Below, in pieces: positions 7,806 through 15,953 of a stretch of DNA of 64,000 nt. Numbering within the stretch: the first letter of the stretch is position 1; each line of letters starts with the position of its first letter. Made by a program: the position numbers and the translations under genes. The notes under the pieces were generated by a model. That model searched no databases and was not told the DNA's origin. It saw only the letters and a list, made by a program, of their open reading frames with translations. The stretch covers positions 58,186-122,185 of the forward strand of contig NZ_JAXMOR010000011.1 in assembly GCF_034669705.1 (NCBI RefSeq), written 5' to 3'. Source of the DNA: Marinovum sp034669705. GTDB taxonomy: Bacteria > Pseudomonadota > Alphaproteobacteria > Rhodobacterales > Rhodobacteraceae.

Positions 7806-9488
7806 TCAGACCGTGATGTCGACGGCACCGGAGGGTGCCGCGACGCGGGTCGGGGTTTCTGTCGCATCGGCGGCGGGCTCGCCCGGGCCGGTCCATGTCA
7901 TGCTCTGTGTGCCCGGCCGCCCGCCCTGCCCGGCGCCCTGCTGCGCGCCGTCGCCGCCACGCTGGTCGCCCAGATCGCCGAAGCTGAGACTGCGGGTGTC
8001 GATCTGGTGGCCGGCCTCGCGCAGCAGCGTCAGAAGACCCTCGCGATCGGCCCGCAGGCTGCCCAGCACCGAGGTCTGGTCGGCCCGGACGGTCACGCTG
8101 AGCTGGCCATCGTCGCCGGGCGTCAGGCTGATCTCGACCCGGCCGAGCCCCTCGGGACGCAATGCCACGCGGATGGTGCCGGTCTCGCTGACATGGGCGC
8201 GCAGCTGGGTGAGAATCTGGCCGCTGTCCGGCAAGGGCGCCGCGCGCGGGGCCGGTGTCGGGCTGGCGGCCGCGGTGGCCGCGACTGGCGCGAGAGGCTG
8301 GGTTTGCGGTGCCGCCGGCGGCTCTGTCGCATAGGGGATCGGCGCGCGTGCCTCTCCTGCCGGCGGGGCTGCGCGCACCGCTGGGGTCTCCGGTCGCAGG
8401 TCAGGGCCGGTTTCTGCCGAGGCACCCGCCGGTGCCTCTGTCGGCGGGCCAAGCCGCGTCACGGCCTCTGCGCCCGCGCGTACCGGTCCGGCTTCCAGAT
8501 CACCGCGCGGCATCGACGAGCCGGCCATGGGGCGTCTGGCCTCGCCCTCGCGGGCGGTCAGCACCGACACCAGACGCGACAGCTCGGTCCGGACCTCGGC
8601 GGCACCCTCGTTGGGCGCCTCGGCTGCCGGGTTCAGGGCTGCGGCGGGTGTCTTCTCCGGCACATTGCGAGGGACCGCCTCCAGACCTGCGCTGGGTGCC
8701 GCGCTCATCGCCACCGCGGGAGCCTTCTCCGGTACCACACCGGGTGCCGTTTCCAGCACGGTGCTGGGTGCCGCGCTCAGCGTAACCGCGGGAGCCTTCT
8801 CCGACTCTGCACCGGGTGCCTTTTCCGACGCGCCGCGGGATGCCGTTTCCGGCACAGCGCTGGGTACCGTTTCCGGCACAGCGCGGGGTGTCGCGCCCAG
8901 TACGACCGCGGGAGCTTTCTCCGGTACCCCACTGGGCGCCGGTTTCGGCGCACCGCTGTGGACCGTTGTCGGCACACCGCTGGGTGCTGTGCTCAGCGCC
9001 TCTGCGGGAGCCTTCTCCGGAACCACACTGGGTGCCGTTTCCAGCGCATCTCTGGGGGCCGTTTCCGAGACTGCCATGGGTGTACGGTCTGGCGCCGCCT
9101 CGGGCTGCGGACGGGCATCGCCAGCCACCTCCTGCAACGCCTGCAGCGCCGCCAGCAAGCGCTGCTCGGCCGGAAGCGGCGCGCCGGTGTCGGCATCGGC
9201 CACAGGCAACATCTGTCCGGTCAGGGCGGCCACCAGCGGCGCGATCGTCTCGGCCAGCGCCTCGTCGCCCATGTCTGGATCGGCCAAAGCCGTCTGTATC
9301 TCGGCCAACACCGCGGCGCCTCTGCCGTCCTCTCTTGGCGCGCCGGCGTCAGGCTCTGCCATCGGCACCTCGGCCTGCCGCCCGAGCAGGGCGGCAAACA
9401 GGCCGGCGCGCGGATCCGCGGTGGCGGTATGCAATGGGTCGGACCGGGTGGCACCGGCCAGCCCCACGAGGGCAGAGAGAATATTCAT
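7806..9488 (-). CDS. fliK: Flagellar hook-length control protein FliK
   Basis: Secreted ruler that sets hook length and switches export specificity through FlhB. The 560-residue product has a long Ala/Pro/Glu-rich unstructured middle and a conserved C-terminal Flg_hook domain (about residues 420-500) containing IRVALRPEGLGRVEISLTPGDDGQLSVTVRAD and LREAGHQIDTRSLSFGD. The start is ATG 9488, overlapping the stop of the upstream sigma-factor gene (TGATG), which implies translational coupling. Residues in the 140-300 range form degenerate 24-residue repeats built on VPEKAPA, described separately. Length is large for a FliK, owing to these repeats. Confidence 0.9.
   Translation of the reverse strand: MNILSALVGLAGATRSDPLHTATADPRAGLFAALLGRQAEVPMAEPDAGAPREDGRGAAVLAEIQTALADPDMGDEALAETIAPLVAALTGQMLPVADADTGAPLPAEQRLLAALQALQEVAGDARPQPEAAPDRTPMAVSETAPRDALETAPSVVPEKAPAEALSTAPSGVPTTVHSGAPKPAPSGVPEKAPAVVLGATPRAVPETVPSAVPETASRGASEKAPGAESEKAPAVTLSAAPSTVLETAPGVVPEKAPAVAMSAAPSAGLEAVPRNVPEKTPAAALNPAAEAPNEGAAEVRTELSRLVSVLTAREGEARRPMAGSSMPRGDLEAGPVRAGAEAVTRLGPPTEAPAGASAETGPDLRPETPAVRAAPPAGEARAPIPYATEPPAAPQTQPLAPVAATAAASPTPAPRAAPLPDSGQILTQLRAHVSETGTIRVALRPEGLGRVEISLTPGDDGQLSVTVRADQTSVLGSLRADREGLLTLLREAGHQIDTRSLSFGDLGDQRGGDGAQQGAGQGGRPGTQSMTWTGPGEPAADATETPTRVAAPSGAVDITV
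8641..9070 (-). repeat. Degenerate 72-bp tandem repeats in the fliK linker
   Basis: About six imperfect copies of a 72-bp (24-codon) unit encode variants of VPEKAPAVxLSAAPSxVLETAP. The anchor GCTGGGTGC recurs at 8691, 8763 and 8979, spaced by one and three units of 72 bp. The repeats fall in the flexible ruler part of FliK. Confidence 0.8.
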
Positions 9489-10240
9489 CACCCGTGCAAC
9501 AGGCTGCGCGAAAAGCCTGCCTCCACCAGGTTGCGGCGCAGGCGCATCATCGCCCGGCGTTCCACCTGGCGCAGCCGCGCCACCGGCAGGCCGAGGTCGG
9601 CGGCGATCTTGGCATGCGGGTCGGGGTCGGACACAAGGTGCCGCCGCCGCAGCACTTCGATCTCCGTGCGGTCGAGCTGCACCAGCGCATGCGCCAGCAA
9701 CTGCGTCAGCTGCGCCTCGTGGTCGCGCCGGGTGACATGTTCCTCCGGGCCGGGATCGTCGCAGACGAGCGCGCGACGGGGATCATCTCCCGCCCCCTCG
9801 AGCGCGCCGTCGATCTCGATCGCCGCCTGCACCGCCAGGCGGACCAGATGGTGCTCCTGCTCGGGCAGCCGGCCGGCGCGGGCGTCATGATAGCTGCGCG
9901 CTGGCACGTCGATCACCGCCTTGATCCGGGTCACCGCCGAGGAAATCGCATTGCGCACCCACCAGGTGGCATAGGTCGAGAACCGCACGTCCTGGCTGCG
10001 GTCGAAACTGTCGGCGGCACGCAGGAGGCCCATCATCCCTTCGGCCGCCAGATCCTCGAGATGTGTGGGGTTGTCAGTGAACCGCGCCGCCAGCGCCCAG
10101 GCCTGGCGCGCATGCGCACAGACCAAGAGCTCCAACGCCTTGCGGTCACCTTTATCCTGCCAGCCGCCGATCGCGGCGCGCTCCTGCTCGAACGAGAGCA
10201 GCGGCATCCGCATCGCGGCTTGGTACGACATGGACATCAT
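9488..10240 (-). CDS. RpoH-like sigma-70-family sigma factor in the flagellar cluster
   Basis: RNA polymerase sigma factor of about 250 residues. Region 2 is clear (LEDLAAEGMMGLLRAADSFD, then FSTYATWWVRNAISSAVTRI, the -10 recognition and core-binding part) and region 4 is present near the C terminus (LDRTEIEVLRRRHLVSDPDP followed by a helix-turn-helix ending QVERRAMMRLRRN). The architecture and spacing are closest to the RpoH (sigma-32) branch rather than FliA. It is translationally coupled to fliK, so it may direct late flagellar transcription; that role is inferred from position. The start is uncertain: ATGs at 10240, 10237 and 10231 are all possible and none has a strong ribosome-binding site. 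A perfect hairpin lies in the leader. Confidence 0.82.
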   Translation of the reverse strand: MMSMSYQAAMRMPLLSFEQERAAIGGWQDKGDRKALELLVCAHARQAWALAARFTDNPTHLEDLAAEGMMGLLRAADSFDRSQDVRFSTYATWWVRNAISSAVTRIKAVIDVPARSYHDARAGRLPEQEHHLVRLAVQAAIEIDGALEGAGDDPRRALVCDDPGPEEHVTRRDHEAQLTQLLAHALVQLDRTEIEVLRRRHLVSDPDPHAKIAADLGLPVARLRQVERRAMMRLRRNLVEAGFSRSLLHG

Positions 10241-10252
10241 GAAGAATGTCGC

Positions 10253-10276
10253 CCTATCCTTGATTGCAAGGATAGG
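10253..10276 (-). repeat. Perfect inverted repeat in the leader of the flagellar sigma-factor gene
   Basis: CCTATCCTT, six bases, AAGGATAGG: nine-base perfect arms, ending 13 bases before the likely sigma-factor start. It could be an operator for a dimeric regulator or a leader hairpin controlling translation. No U-tract follows on either strand, so it is not a standard terminator. Confidence 0.6.
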
Positions 10277-10314
10277 AAAACACATTTCTGGGAAAACAAA
10301 AAGAATTTAAAGCT

Positions 10315-11061
10315 TTAGTGAAAGTTAAAGCGCGAGCTGATGTCCTGCTGAAGCGGCTCGAAAGCGCGCTCCGGTGCGCCCAGGCAGGCCCGCAGCATCA
10401 TGTTGGTCCGGCTGATCCATTCATCCAGCGAGACCGGCTCTGACGCGACATCGAGCAGACGGCTGCCAAAAAGGCTGAGGTCGGGCTCGGAAAAGCCGGG
10501 GTCGAGCCGGGTGAGATGCGCGATCATCGCCGGGTTGCCGAGGAAATCGGGCTGCGTGGTGAGCGCCGCGTCGACCATCCAGTGCCGCCCCAGCGCCTGC
10601 GCCATGCCAAGCCGGAAGCCGCCCATGTCGAGCACCGCGCCGGTGGCCTTGAGCTCTGCCGCCCGGCGCATCGCCGCCTGTGCCAGCACGTGCAGCGCTT
10701 CGGTCTCGCGTTCGACCGGCACGTCGCCCATCGCCAGCGCGAGGATCAGGGTTTCCGCCACGGCGCCGCCCAGCAGGCAGCCGAGACTGCGCTGGCTGCC
10801 CGGCAGAAAGACGACCAGTGTGTCATAGGTCAGATCGAGCGGCAATTCCTCGACCAGCACGTCGCCAAGCGGCAGGCCGGCGGCCACTTCGAGGTTGTCG
10901 GACATCGCCAGTGGCGCATCGCAGGCCCCGCCCGCCATCAGCGGCGCGGTGCGGACCGGCAGGATGCGCGAGAACAGCGACAGGAAGCGGTCGGACAGGT
11001 CGGCGTCAGGCATCGCGACGCTTTTTTCCCAGATGAGGTCCAGCACATGTTGTCCGAGCAT
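10315..11061 (-). CDS. Unrecognised 248-residue protein of the flagellar cluster
   Basis: Predicted soluble protein with no signal peptide or membrane segment. Visible features are an N-terminal helical part, a central stretch TYDTLVVFLPGSQRSLGCLLGGAVAETLILALAMGD and a C-terminal part with an LDEWISRTNMML motif. I recognise no domain. It is transcribed on the same strand as, and 74 bases before, the sigma-factor gene, so it may belong to the sigma factor-fliK-flgD unit. The Ala/Leu-rich composition and base usage match the neighbours, so it is probably a genuine, native gene. A weak AGAAGCGGACTGAGA sequence precedes the ATG. Confidence 0.75.
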   Translation of the reverse strand: MLGQHVLDLIWEKSVAMPDADLSDRFLSLFSRILPVRTAPLMAGGACDAPLAMSDNLEVAAGLPLGDVLVEELPLDLTYDTLVVFLPGSQRSLGCLLGGAVAETLILALAMGDVPVERETEALHVLAQAAMRRAAELKATGAVLDMGGFRLGMAQALGRHWMVDAALTTQPDFLGNPAMIAHLTRLDPGFSEPDLSLFGSRLLDVASEPVSLDEWISRTNMMLRACLGAPERAFEPLQQDISSRFNFH

Positions 11062-11407
11062 TCTCAGTCCGCTTCTCTTTTTTAGTTCAGCTCAATCTCC
11101 GTCCTGCAATCAGTACGTGCCACTTAACGTTGCTGAAAGGATTCAAGTGTTAAGGCCCTACCATATTTAGACGGTTCTGCGAGGGCAGACTCTAGATGCG
11201 GCAGGCCCTACATGATCTATACTGGCTTGAGGGTTCGGCGGATGTTCGCCGGCTGTTCCGACCGCCCGCAAAGCATAAACACCCTCTGAGATTTCGTTAC
11301 AAAACCTCCGATCGCCCCTATATTTTGCGGGAAAACACCTGCCCTCCCGCTATATAGCGGTGCTGACCCAAGGTATCGGCGAAGTTTTCCACAGGGTTCT
11401 ACGGCTG
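11062..11407. other. 346-base intergenic region between motB and the unknown gene
   Basis: No convincing gene. The flanking genes are on the same strand, so this is the 3' side of motB and the promoter region of the 248-residue protein. Notable pieces are a 14-base perfect palindrome CCGCTATATAGCGG at 11347-11360 and an inverted pair CTTAAC/GTTAAG at about 11133-11157. The lower GC content suggests a promoter-bearing region. Confidence 0.6.
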
Positions 11408-12373
11408 TCAGGGAATCGAATCCGTCTCTGGAACCGGGCGCTCTTTGGACTGCAGCACCATGATGCTGATGCGGCGGTTCTCGGGCGCATCGGCGCTGAC
11501 ACCGTCAAGCGGAACGGTATCGGCCAGACCAGAGATCCCGGTGATGCGCAGCTGGTTGACGCCATTTTCCACCAGCGCCCGCCGGGTGGCATTGGCGCGG
11601 TCGGCCGACAGCTCCCAGTTGGAATAGGTGCCACCCTGGTAGCGGCGCGAGTCGGTATGGCCGGCGATGGTGATCTCGTTGGGCAGATCCGCCAGAGCCC
11701 CGGCCACCACCTCGAGAAGCTGACGGGTGCGGTCGGGAATGCGCGCGCTGCCCGAGCCGAACATCGACAGGCCGGTGCGGTCGACGATCTGGATCTCGAG
11801 CCCCTCGGCCCGGCGGTTGAACTGCAGATGCTCTGACAGCATCTCGAGCCCGGCAGTGCTGGCGATATCCTCGGTGATCTGCTGCTCGAGCTTGTCCTGC
11901 GCCGCCTCCCAAGCTTCGCGGACGCGCACCGTCTCGACCGCATCGGGGCTGTCGGCGGCCTCTGGCGGCGCGGTGCCGTCGGACTGGGTCTCGACCTCGA
12001 CCGCCGGCGTCGGGCGGTCGTCGCGCAATCGGCTGTCAAAGACGGCCAGCGGGTTTTCCTGACCAAAGGTCGGCAGCTGCACCGGCGCCGCGGCCCCGTC
12101 TGCCCCGCCCAAGACACCGTCCGCCGCCACAGTGGTCCCCGCCAGAAGGCCGTCGCCGCGGCCGCCACTTTGCGACAGGCTGGGCGAGAAGTAATCCGCC
12201 AGCCCGCGCAGTTTCTCCTCGTCAGAGGCGGCGAGGATCCAAAGCAGCAGAAAGAACGCCATCATCGCGGTCATGAAGTCCGCATAGGCGACCTTCCAGC
12301 CGCCGCCGTGATGGCCGTGCTCTTCGCCCTCTTCGGTGCGGCGGACGATGATCGTGGGTTCGGTCTGGGGCAT
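11408..12373 (-). CDS. motB: Flagellar stator protein MotB
   Basis: Peptidoglycan-anchored stator subunit of the flagellar motor. The 321-residue product has a single N-terminal membrane helix preceded by GGGWKVAYADFMTAMMAFFLLLW, with the ion-binding aspartate at Asp32, the same place as in E. coli MotB. A long linker leads to a C-terminal OmpA-like peptidoglycan-binding domain (about residues 200-315; ITIAGHTDSRR and NWELSADRANATRRALVE). It lies nine bases after the mucR-like gene, apparently in one transcription unit, and apart from motA, which is 2.7 kb away on the other strand. The sequence does not tell whether protons or sodium ions drive it. Confidence 0.95.
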   Translation of the reverse strand: MPQTEPTIIVRRTEEGEEHGHHGGGWKVAYADFMTAMMAFFLLLWILAASDEEKLRGLADYFSPSLSQSGGRGDGLLAGTTVAADGVLGGADGAAAPVQLPTFGQENPLAVFDSRLRDDRPTPAVEVETQSDGTAPPEAADSPDAVETVRVREAWEAAQDKLEQQITEDIASTAGLEMLSEHLQFNRRAEGLEIQIVDRTGLSMFGSGSARIPDRTRQLLEVVAGALADLPNEITIAGHTDSRRYQGGTYSNWELSADRANATRRALVENGVNQLRITGISGLADTVPLDGVSADAPENRRISIMVLQSKERPVPETDSIP

Positions 12374-12382
12374 TGTCTGGCT

Positions 12383-12811
12383 CTAGGCTTCGTCGGTGAC
12401 GACGGAGCGCTCGTACTTGCCGAGCCCCGCCTGTTTGGCGTGATTGGCCTTCTTGCGCGAATAGCTTGGCGCGACCAGCGGGAAGTCCTCGGGCAGGTTG
12501 AAGGCAGCGCGATAGGCCGCTTCGGTCATGCCGTGTTCGGCGCCAAGGTGGCGTTTCAGCATCTTGAAGCTGCGGCCGCAGCACAGGCAGGTCACCCGGT
12601 CCTCCGAGACCGCCTGGTCGATGGGCAGCGCCGGGCGCAGCTCTCCCGGTGCGGCGGCCGTGCCGCGGAGCGCGCTGCCGCCGGGCCGCGAGAACTCTTC
12701 CGCCAGCCGGCGATAGAGCGCCACGATCTGGTCCGGGCCGACGTCTGGCCGGGAGGCATAGGCCGCGACGATGCGCCCTGCGGTTTCCTCTTTCATGGCC
12801 TGGCTGTTCAT
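12383..12811 (-). CDS. MucR/Ros-family zinc-finger transcriptional regulator
   Basis: DNA-binding regulator of 142 residues. The prokaryotic zinc finger reads CLCCGRSFKMLKRHLGAEHGMT with Cys75, Cys78, His88 and His93 as the likely zinc ligands (C-x2-C-x9-H-x4-H), followed by the conserved AYRAAFNLPEDFPLVAPSYS segment of MucR. MucR-type proteins bind AT-rich DNA and silence or tune many genes, including motility and exopolysaccharide genes in alphaproteobacteria. It is cotranscribed with motB (nine-base gap). The AT-rich upstream region shared with the divergent response regulator is a reasonable place for autoregulation. Confidence 0.9.
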   Translation of the reverse strand: MNSQAMKEETAGRIVAAYASRPDVGPDQIVALYRRLAEEFSRPGGSALRGTAAAPGELRPALPIDQAVSEDRVTCLCCGRSFKMLKRHLGAEHGMTEAAYRAAFNLPEDFPLVAPSYSRKKANHAKQAGLGKYERSVVTDEA

Positions 12812-13227
12812 TGTCTTCTCCTAGCTCGCGATCCACACCGGCGGGACCGGTGCGAACCCTGTCCGGGGCCGCCCTACAAGCCTCTTCCGGAACAGTCGCG
12901 TTACTCTACGCGAAACCTGATGTTAATCTTGCAAATTCTTGCGTCCGGCCCAGGCTCTCTCCGGGACAGATCCGGAAAAGAGCGCCGCAGCCCAGGAATA
13001 TTCACTATTCTCTCAAGGGCTTGACCGGTCCGACAGGCGACGGTTTAGATAGTACGCCGGTCGGCAACGCGATGAACTTGCATGCCTCAATCGTGTCTTT
13101 CTTCTGGTTTCTTCATGTCATCTGAAAGATAGATAGGCAGCCAAGGTTAATCGGAGTTGAAAATTCGCGAGAATTTGAACAAACCTCCATTTATTTTACA
13201 GGTTAAAGGCAGGGGTTGGCCCGGCAC
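12812..13227. other. 416-base divergent intergenic region between mucR-like gene and response regulator
   Basis: No gene seen. It holds a six-base-arm hairpin CACCGG/CCGGTG at 12836-12852 in the leader of the mucR-like gene. It also holds an inverted repeat AAATTC-GCGA-GAATTT at 13161-13176, about 50 bases before the response regulator, in the most AT-rich stretch. Both divergent promoters must lie here. Confidence 0.6.
13161..13176. promoter_or_regulatory. Candidate operator: palindrome AAATTC-GCGA-GAATTT
   Basis: Perfect six-base arms around GCGA, located 51 bases before the response-regulator start in AT-rich DNA. Its symmetry and position suit a dimeric regulator such as the flanking response regulator, but binding is not shown. 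Confidence 0.4.
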
Positions 13228-13893
13228 ATGAAGAACAGGGGATCCTTTGCCGCGGTGGTCGAGCGCGACACCGGACTGCGCAACACCTGGGCCGGCGTGC
13301 TGCAGGACTGCGGCTTGCCGCGGGTGCTGCGCCGGGCCCGACCGTCCGAGATGCGCGAGACGCTGACGGAGGGCGCGCCGCTGAGTGCGCTGATCGTCGG
13401 GCTTTCGGCGCGTCAGGTGCCTGACGAGGCGATGCTGACCCTGATTGCCGCCGCGCGGCGACAGGCCGGCGATGCGGTGATCCTGGCGATCGATCATGCC
13501 AACCGCTCGCAGGGCGCGATTGCCGCCTTTGCCGCCGGTGCCGACGACGCCTTGCGCGCCGATCACGACCCCGGAGAGCTGCGCGCCCGGTTGTCGCTGC
13601 GGTTGCAGGGGGCGCAGCGCGGCAATCGCAAATCGGCGCGGCTGGTGCAGCTCGGGCTGACCCCGGTCGAGGAGCGCATTTTCGAGTACATGAGCCGTCA
13701 TGCCGGCCAGATCGTCGAGCGCGCCGCGCTGGCGCAGGTTCTGGGCGACGCCGACTGGTCCTATGGCGACCGCCGCATCGACGTTCATATCGCCCGGATC
13801 CGGCAAAAGCTCGAGCATCGGTCCGACGCGGGGATGCAGGTGCGTTCCGTCCGCGGCCGCGGCTATATCCTCGATGATCCGGATCGCGACTGA
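13228..13893 (+). CDS. OmpR-type winged-helix response regulator with degenerate receiver
   Basis: A 221-residue two-domain protein. The C-terminal winged helix (about residues 130-215) is clear: LTPVEERIFEYMSRHAGQIV, then DRRIDVHIARIRQKLEHRSD and RSVRGRGYIL. The N-terminal half has receiver-like length and secondary structure, but the strand that should carry the phosphoacceptor aspartate reads ALIVGLSA and the switch lysine is not evident, so phosphorylation is doubtful. It is probably a flagellar-cluster regulator, comparable in position to FtcR/CtrA-like regulators of other alphaproteobacteria. Start: ATG 13228; a TTG at 13216 with AAAGG upstream is an alternative. Confidence 0.8.
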   Translation: MKNRGSFAAVVERDTGLRNTWAGVLQDCGLPRVLRRARPSEMRETLTEGAPLSALIVGLSARQVPDEAMLTLIAAARRQAGDAVILAIDHANRSQGAIAAFAAGADDALRADHDPGELRARLSLRLQGAQRGNRKSARLVQLGLTPVEERIFEYMSRHAGQIVERAALAQVLGDADWSYGDRRIDVHIARIRQKLEHRSDAGMQVRSVRGRGYILDDPDRD

Positions 13894-13898
13894 CCGTG

Positions 13899-14951
13899 TC
13901 AGCGCAGGGCCAGCCGGGTCTCGCCCGGCTCCTCAGGCGCCATCAGCCGGCCCCATTGCAGTTCGAGGAACGGCAGTGACAGCGGCCCGTCTTCGCGCAG
14001 CATGGCACCGGCCACGAGACCGAGGCAGACCATGGCGATCAGCGCCGAGCGCACCGGCGAAAACAGCCGGCGACGGCGCACCGGGGCTGCGGCCTCGGGC
14101 TCTGGTGTGGGCACCAGCGCGCCGGGTGAGATGAACACGCCCTGGGCGGTGATCGTCACCTGTGTCTGGCGCGGGCCTTGTGCATACCGGGCGCGCAGGG
14201 CTCTCGGAAAATGCTCTTCCGGCATGTCGATGACCAGCGATTTGCCGGGCTCCCAGCCGGCCGCGACATAGCGCGGCAGCACAAAGCAAGAAAAGTCGTC
14301 ACGAAAGCCGATCTGGCGGGCACGGCGCACCGGGGTGTGAATGCTGACCTCTTCGGGCGCGATCGAGAGCCGGACACCGTTGGGGTTGACCTCGAGGATG
14401 CCCTCGGCGAAATCGCATTCGGCGGTTTCGTCCAGCGCGACAAAGCCTTCCGGCAGGGTCGGCTTGAGCATTGAGCTCGGCAGCGACTCTGACAGATGCA
14501 GCCGCGGCTTCCAGCGAAAGACATCCGAGAACGCGCTCGCCCGCGGCTGGGGTTTCGGTTCCGGCTCGGGGGTGGGCGCCTGGCGCTTGCGCGCGTCCTC
14601 TTGCTTGCGAGAGGCCTCATAGCGGTGGTTGATCAGGTAATCCTGTGCCAGTTCGGCCAGGTCGTCCTCGTCAAGGATCAGCGCCATCAGCTTCTGTTCG
14701 TCGGTGAACAGCACCCGCCGCGTCGGATAGCCCTCGACCTCGGGCACCACCTCGAGCTCCGAGCGCGCGCAATCCAGAACCGCCGCCGCCTTGGCCGGCA
14801 TCCGGCCGCGTTCGCTGAGATGATAGAGCAGCAACTCGCAATTCCCGGCCTCTTCCAGACAGAGCACAAGCCCGATCTCCTCGGGCCAGTCAGCAAAGAC
14901 ATGGACGAGGTCGTGGGCTTCGAAGAAGTAGGCGAGCTTGCCGGACGCCAT
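13899..14951 (-). CDS. Unrecognised 350-residue protein with a C-terminal membrane helix, flagellar cluster
   Basis: No family recognised. The N-terminal part (about 1-125) looks globular and acidic. A Lys/Glu/Pro-rich linker with a PEPEPKPQP run follows, then a second globular part (about 150-280) with several beta-like segments, a PEPEAAAPVRRRR linker and one hydrophobic helix near residues 305-325 (LIAMVCLGLVAGAML). It could be a tail-anchored or bitopic inner-membrane protein with most of its mass in the cytoplasm. It diverges from motA and its stop is six bases from the response-regulator stop. ATG 14951 with GGAG upstream is preferred over GTG 14978. The location next to motA suggests a motor-related role, as an inference. 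Confidence 0.75.
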   Translation of the reverse strand: MASGKLAYFFEAHDLVHVFADWPEEIGLVLCLEEAGNCELLLYHLSERGRMPAKAAAVLDCARSELEVVPEVEGYPTRRVLFTDEQKLMALILDEDDLAELAQDYLINHRYEASRKQEDARKRQAPTPEPEPKPQPRASAFSDVFRWKPRLHLSESLPSSMLKPTLPEGFVALDETAECDFAEGILEVNPNGVRLSIAPEEVSIHTPVRRARQIGFRDDFSCFVLPRYVAAGWEPGKSLVIDMPEEHFPRALRARYAQGPRQTQVTITAQGVFISPGALVPTPEPEAAAPVRRRRLFSPVRSALIAMVCLGLVAGAMLREDGPLSLPFLELQWGRLMAPEEPGETRLALR

Positions 14952-15086
14952 GTCGCGACTCCAGGAATTGTTCTTCACAACTGCAAACTATCCTTATTTA
15001 TACTTGAATGAAAGTCAATTATACTTATGATTTGGAGGCAATCAGGCCACCTCGCGCAACAATAACCAAAAGCAGAGACATCCCTC

Positions 15087-15953
15087 ATGACCTTCATACT
15101 CGGGCTTGCTCTTGTCTTCGGACTGGTCTTTGGCGGCTTCATGTTGTCCGGCGGCAAGATGGACATCGTGCTCTATGCCCTGCCGTTCGAGGGCATGATG
15201 ATCGGCGGCGCGGCGATCGGCGCCTTCGTGATCGCCAACAGCGTCACGGTGATCAAGAGCTCGGCCGGCGGCATTCTCAAGGTGATCAAGGGGCCGCGCT
15301 GGAAGGCCAAGGATTACAACGACCTGCTGCAGCTGATGTACGAGCTGACCCGGACCTACAAGGCCAAGGGCATCCTCGCGCTCGACAGCCACATCGAGGA
15401 CCCCAAGAGCAGCGACATCTTCTCGCGCTATCCACGCATCATGGCCGATCACTTCGCCGTCGACCTGATCCGCGACAGTTTCCGCATGCTGTCGATGCAG
15501 TTCGACGACCGCTATGCCACCGAGGATGTGATCAACCGCAAGATCCGCAAGCATCACCATGAATCGCTGGCCTCTGTCCATGCGGTCCAGCAGGTCGCCG
15601 ACGGGCTGCCGGCGATCGGCATCGTCGCGGCGGTTCTCGGCGTGATCAAGACCATGTCCTCGATCGACCAGCCGCCGGAAATCCTCGGCAAGATGATTGG
15701 CGGCGCGCTGGTCGGGACCTTCCTGGGGGTGTTCCTGGCCTATTGCATGGTGCAGCCGGTGGCCGGGCGGCTCAAGCAGATCGAGGAAGAGGACGGTGCG
15801 CTCTACCTCGTGATCCGCGACATCTTTGTTGCCATGGTCTCGAACCATCCGCCCAACATCTGCATCGAGATCGGCCGCGGCAGCATTCCCTCGCGGATGC
15901 AGCCCGATTTCTACGAGGTCGAGGCGGCGCAGAAGGAGTTGCCGGCGGCATGA
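15087..15953 (+). CDS. motA: Flagellar stator protein MotA
   Basis: Four-helix inner-membrane stator subunit that forms the ion channel with MotB and contacts the rotor. The 288-residue product has membrane helices near residues 1-20, 30-50, 165-190 and 200-220. It contains the conserved channel segment DGLPAIGIVAAVLGVIKTMSS, whose proline corresponds to the torque-essential proline of E. coli MotA, and the charged cytoplasmic loop (about 60-160). Its stop overlaps the start of the small exported protein (ATGA). The AT-rich region upstream, shared with the divergent unknown gene, should hold its promoter. Confidence 0.95.
   Translation: MTFILGLALVFGLVFGGFMLSGGKMDIVLYALPFEGMMIGGAAIGAFVIANSVTVIKSSAGGILKVIKGPRWKAKDYNDLLQLMYELTRTYKAKGILALDSHIEDPKSSDIFSRYPRIMADHFAVDLIRDSFRMLSMQFDDRYATEDVINRKIRKHHHESLASVHAVQQVADGLPAIGIVAAVLGVIKTMSSIDQPPEILGKMIGGALVGTFLGVFLAYCMVQPVAGRLKQIEEEDGALYLVIRDIFVAMVSNHPPNICIEIGRGSIPSRMQPDFYEVEAAQKELPAA

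Noticed and set aside
7794..9890. 698-residue open frame on the plus strand over fliK and the sigma gene
   Set aside because: Cys/Arg/Gly-rich repetitive translation caused by the high-GC fliK repeats read antisense; fliK and the sigma factor are clear on the minus strand.
11386..11395. TTTTCCACA-like sequence near the motB 3' end as a DnaA box
   Set aside because: Single degenerate match at the end of a flagellar gene with no origin context.
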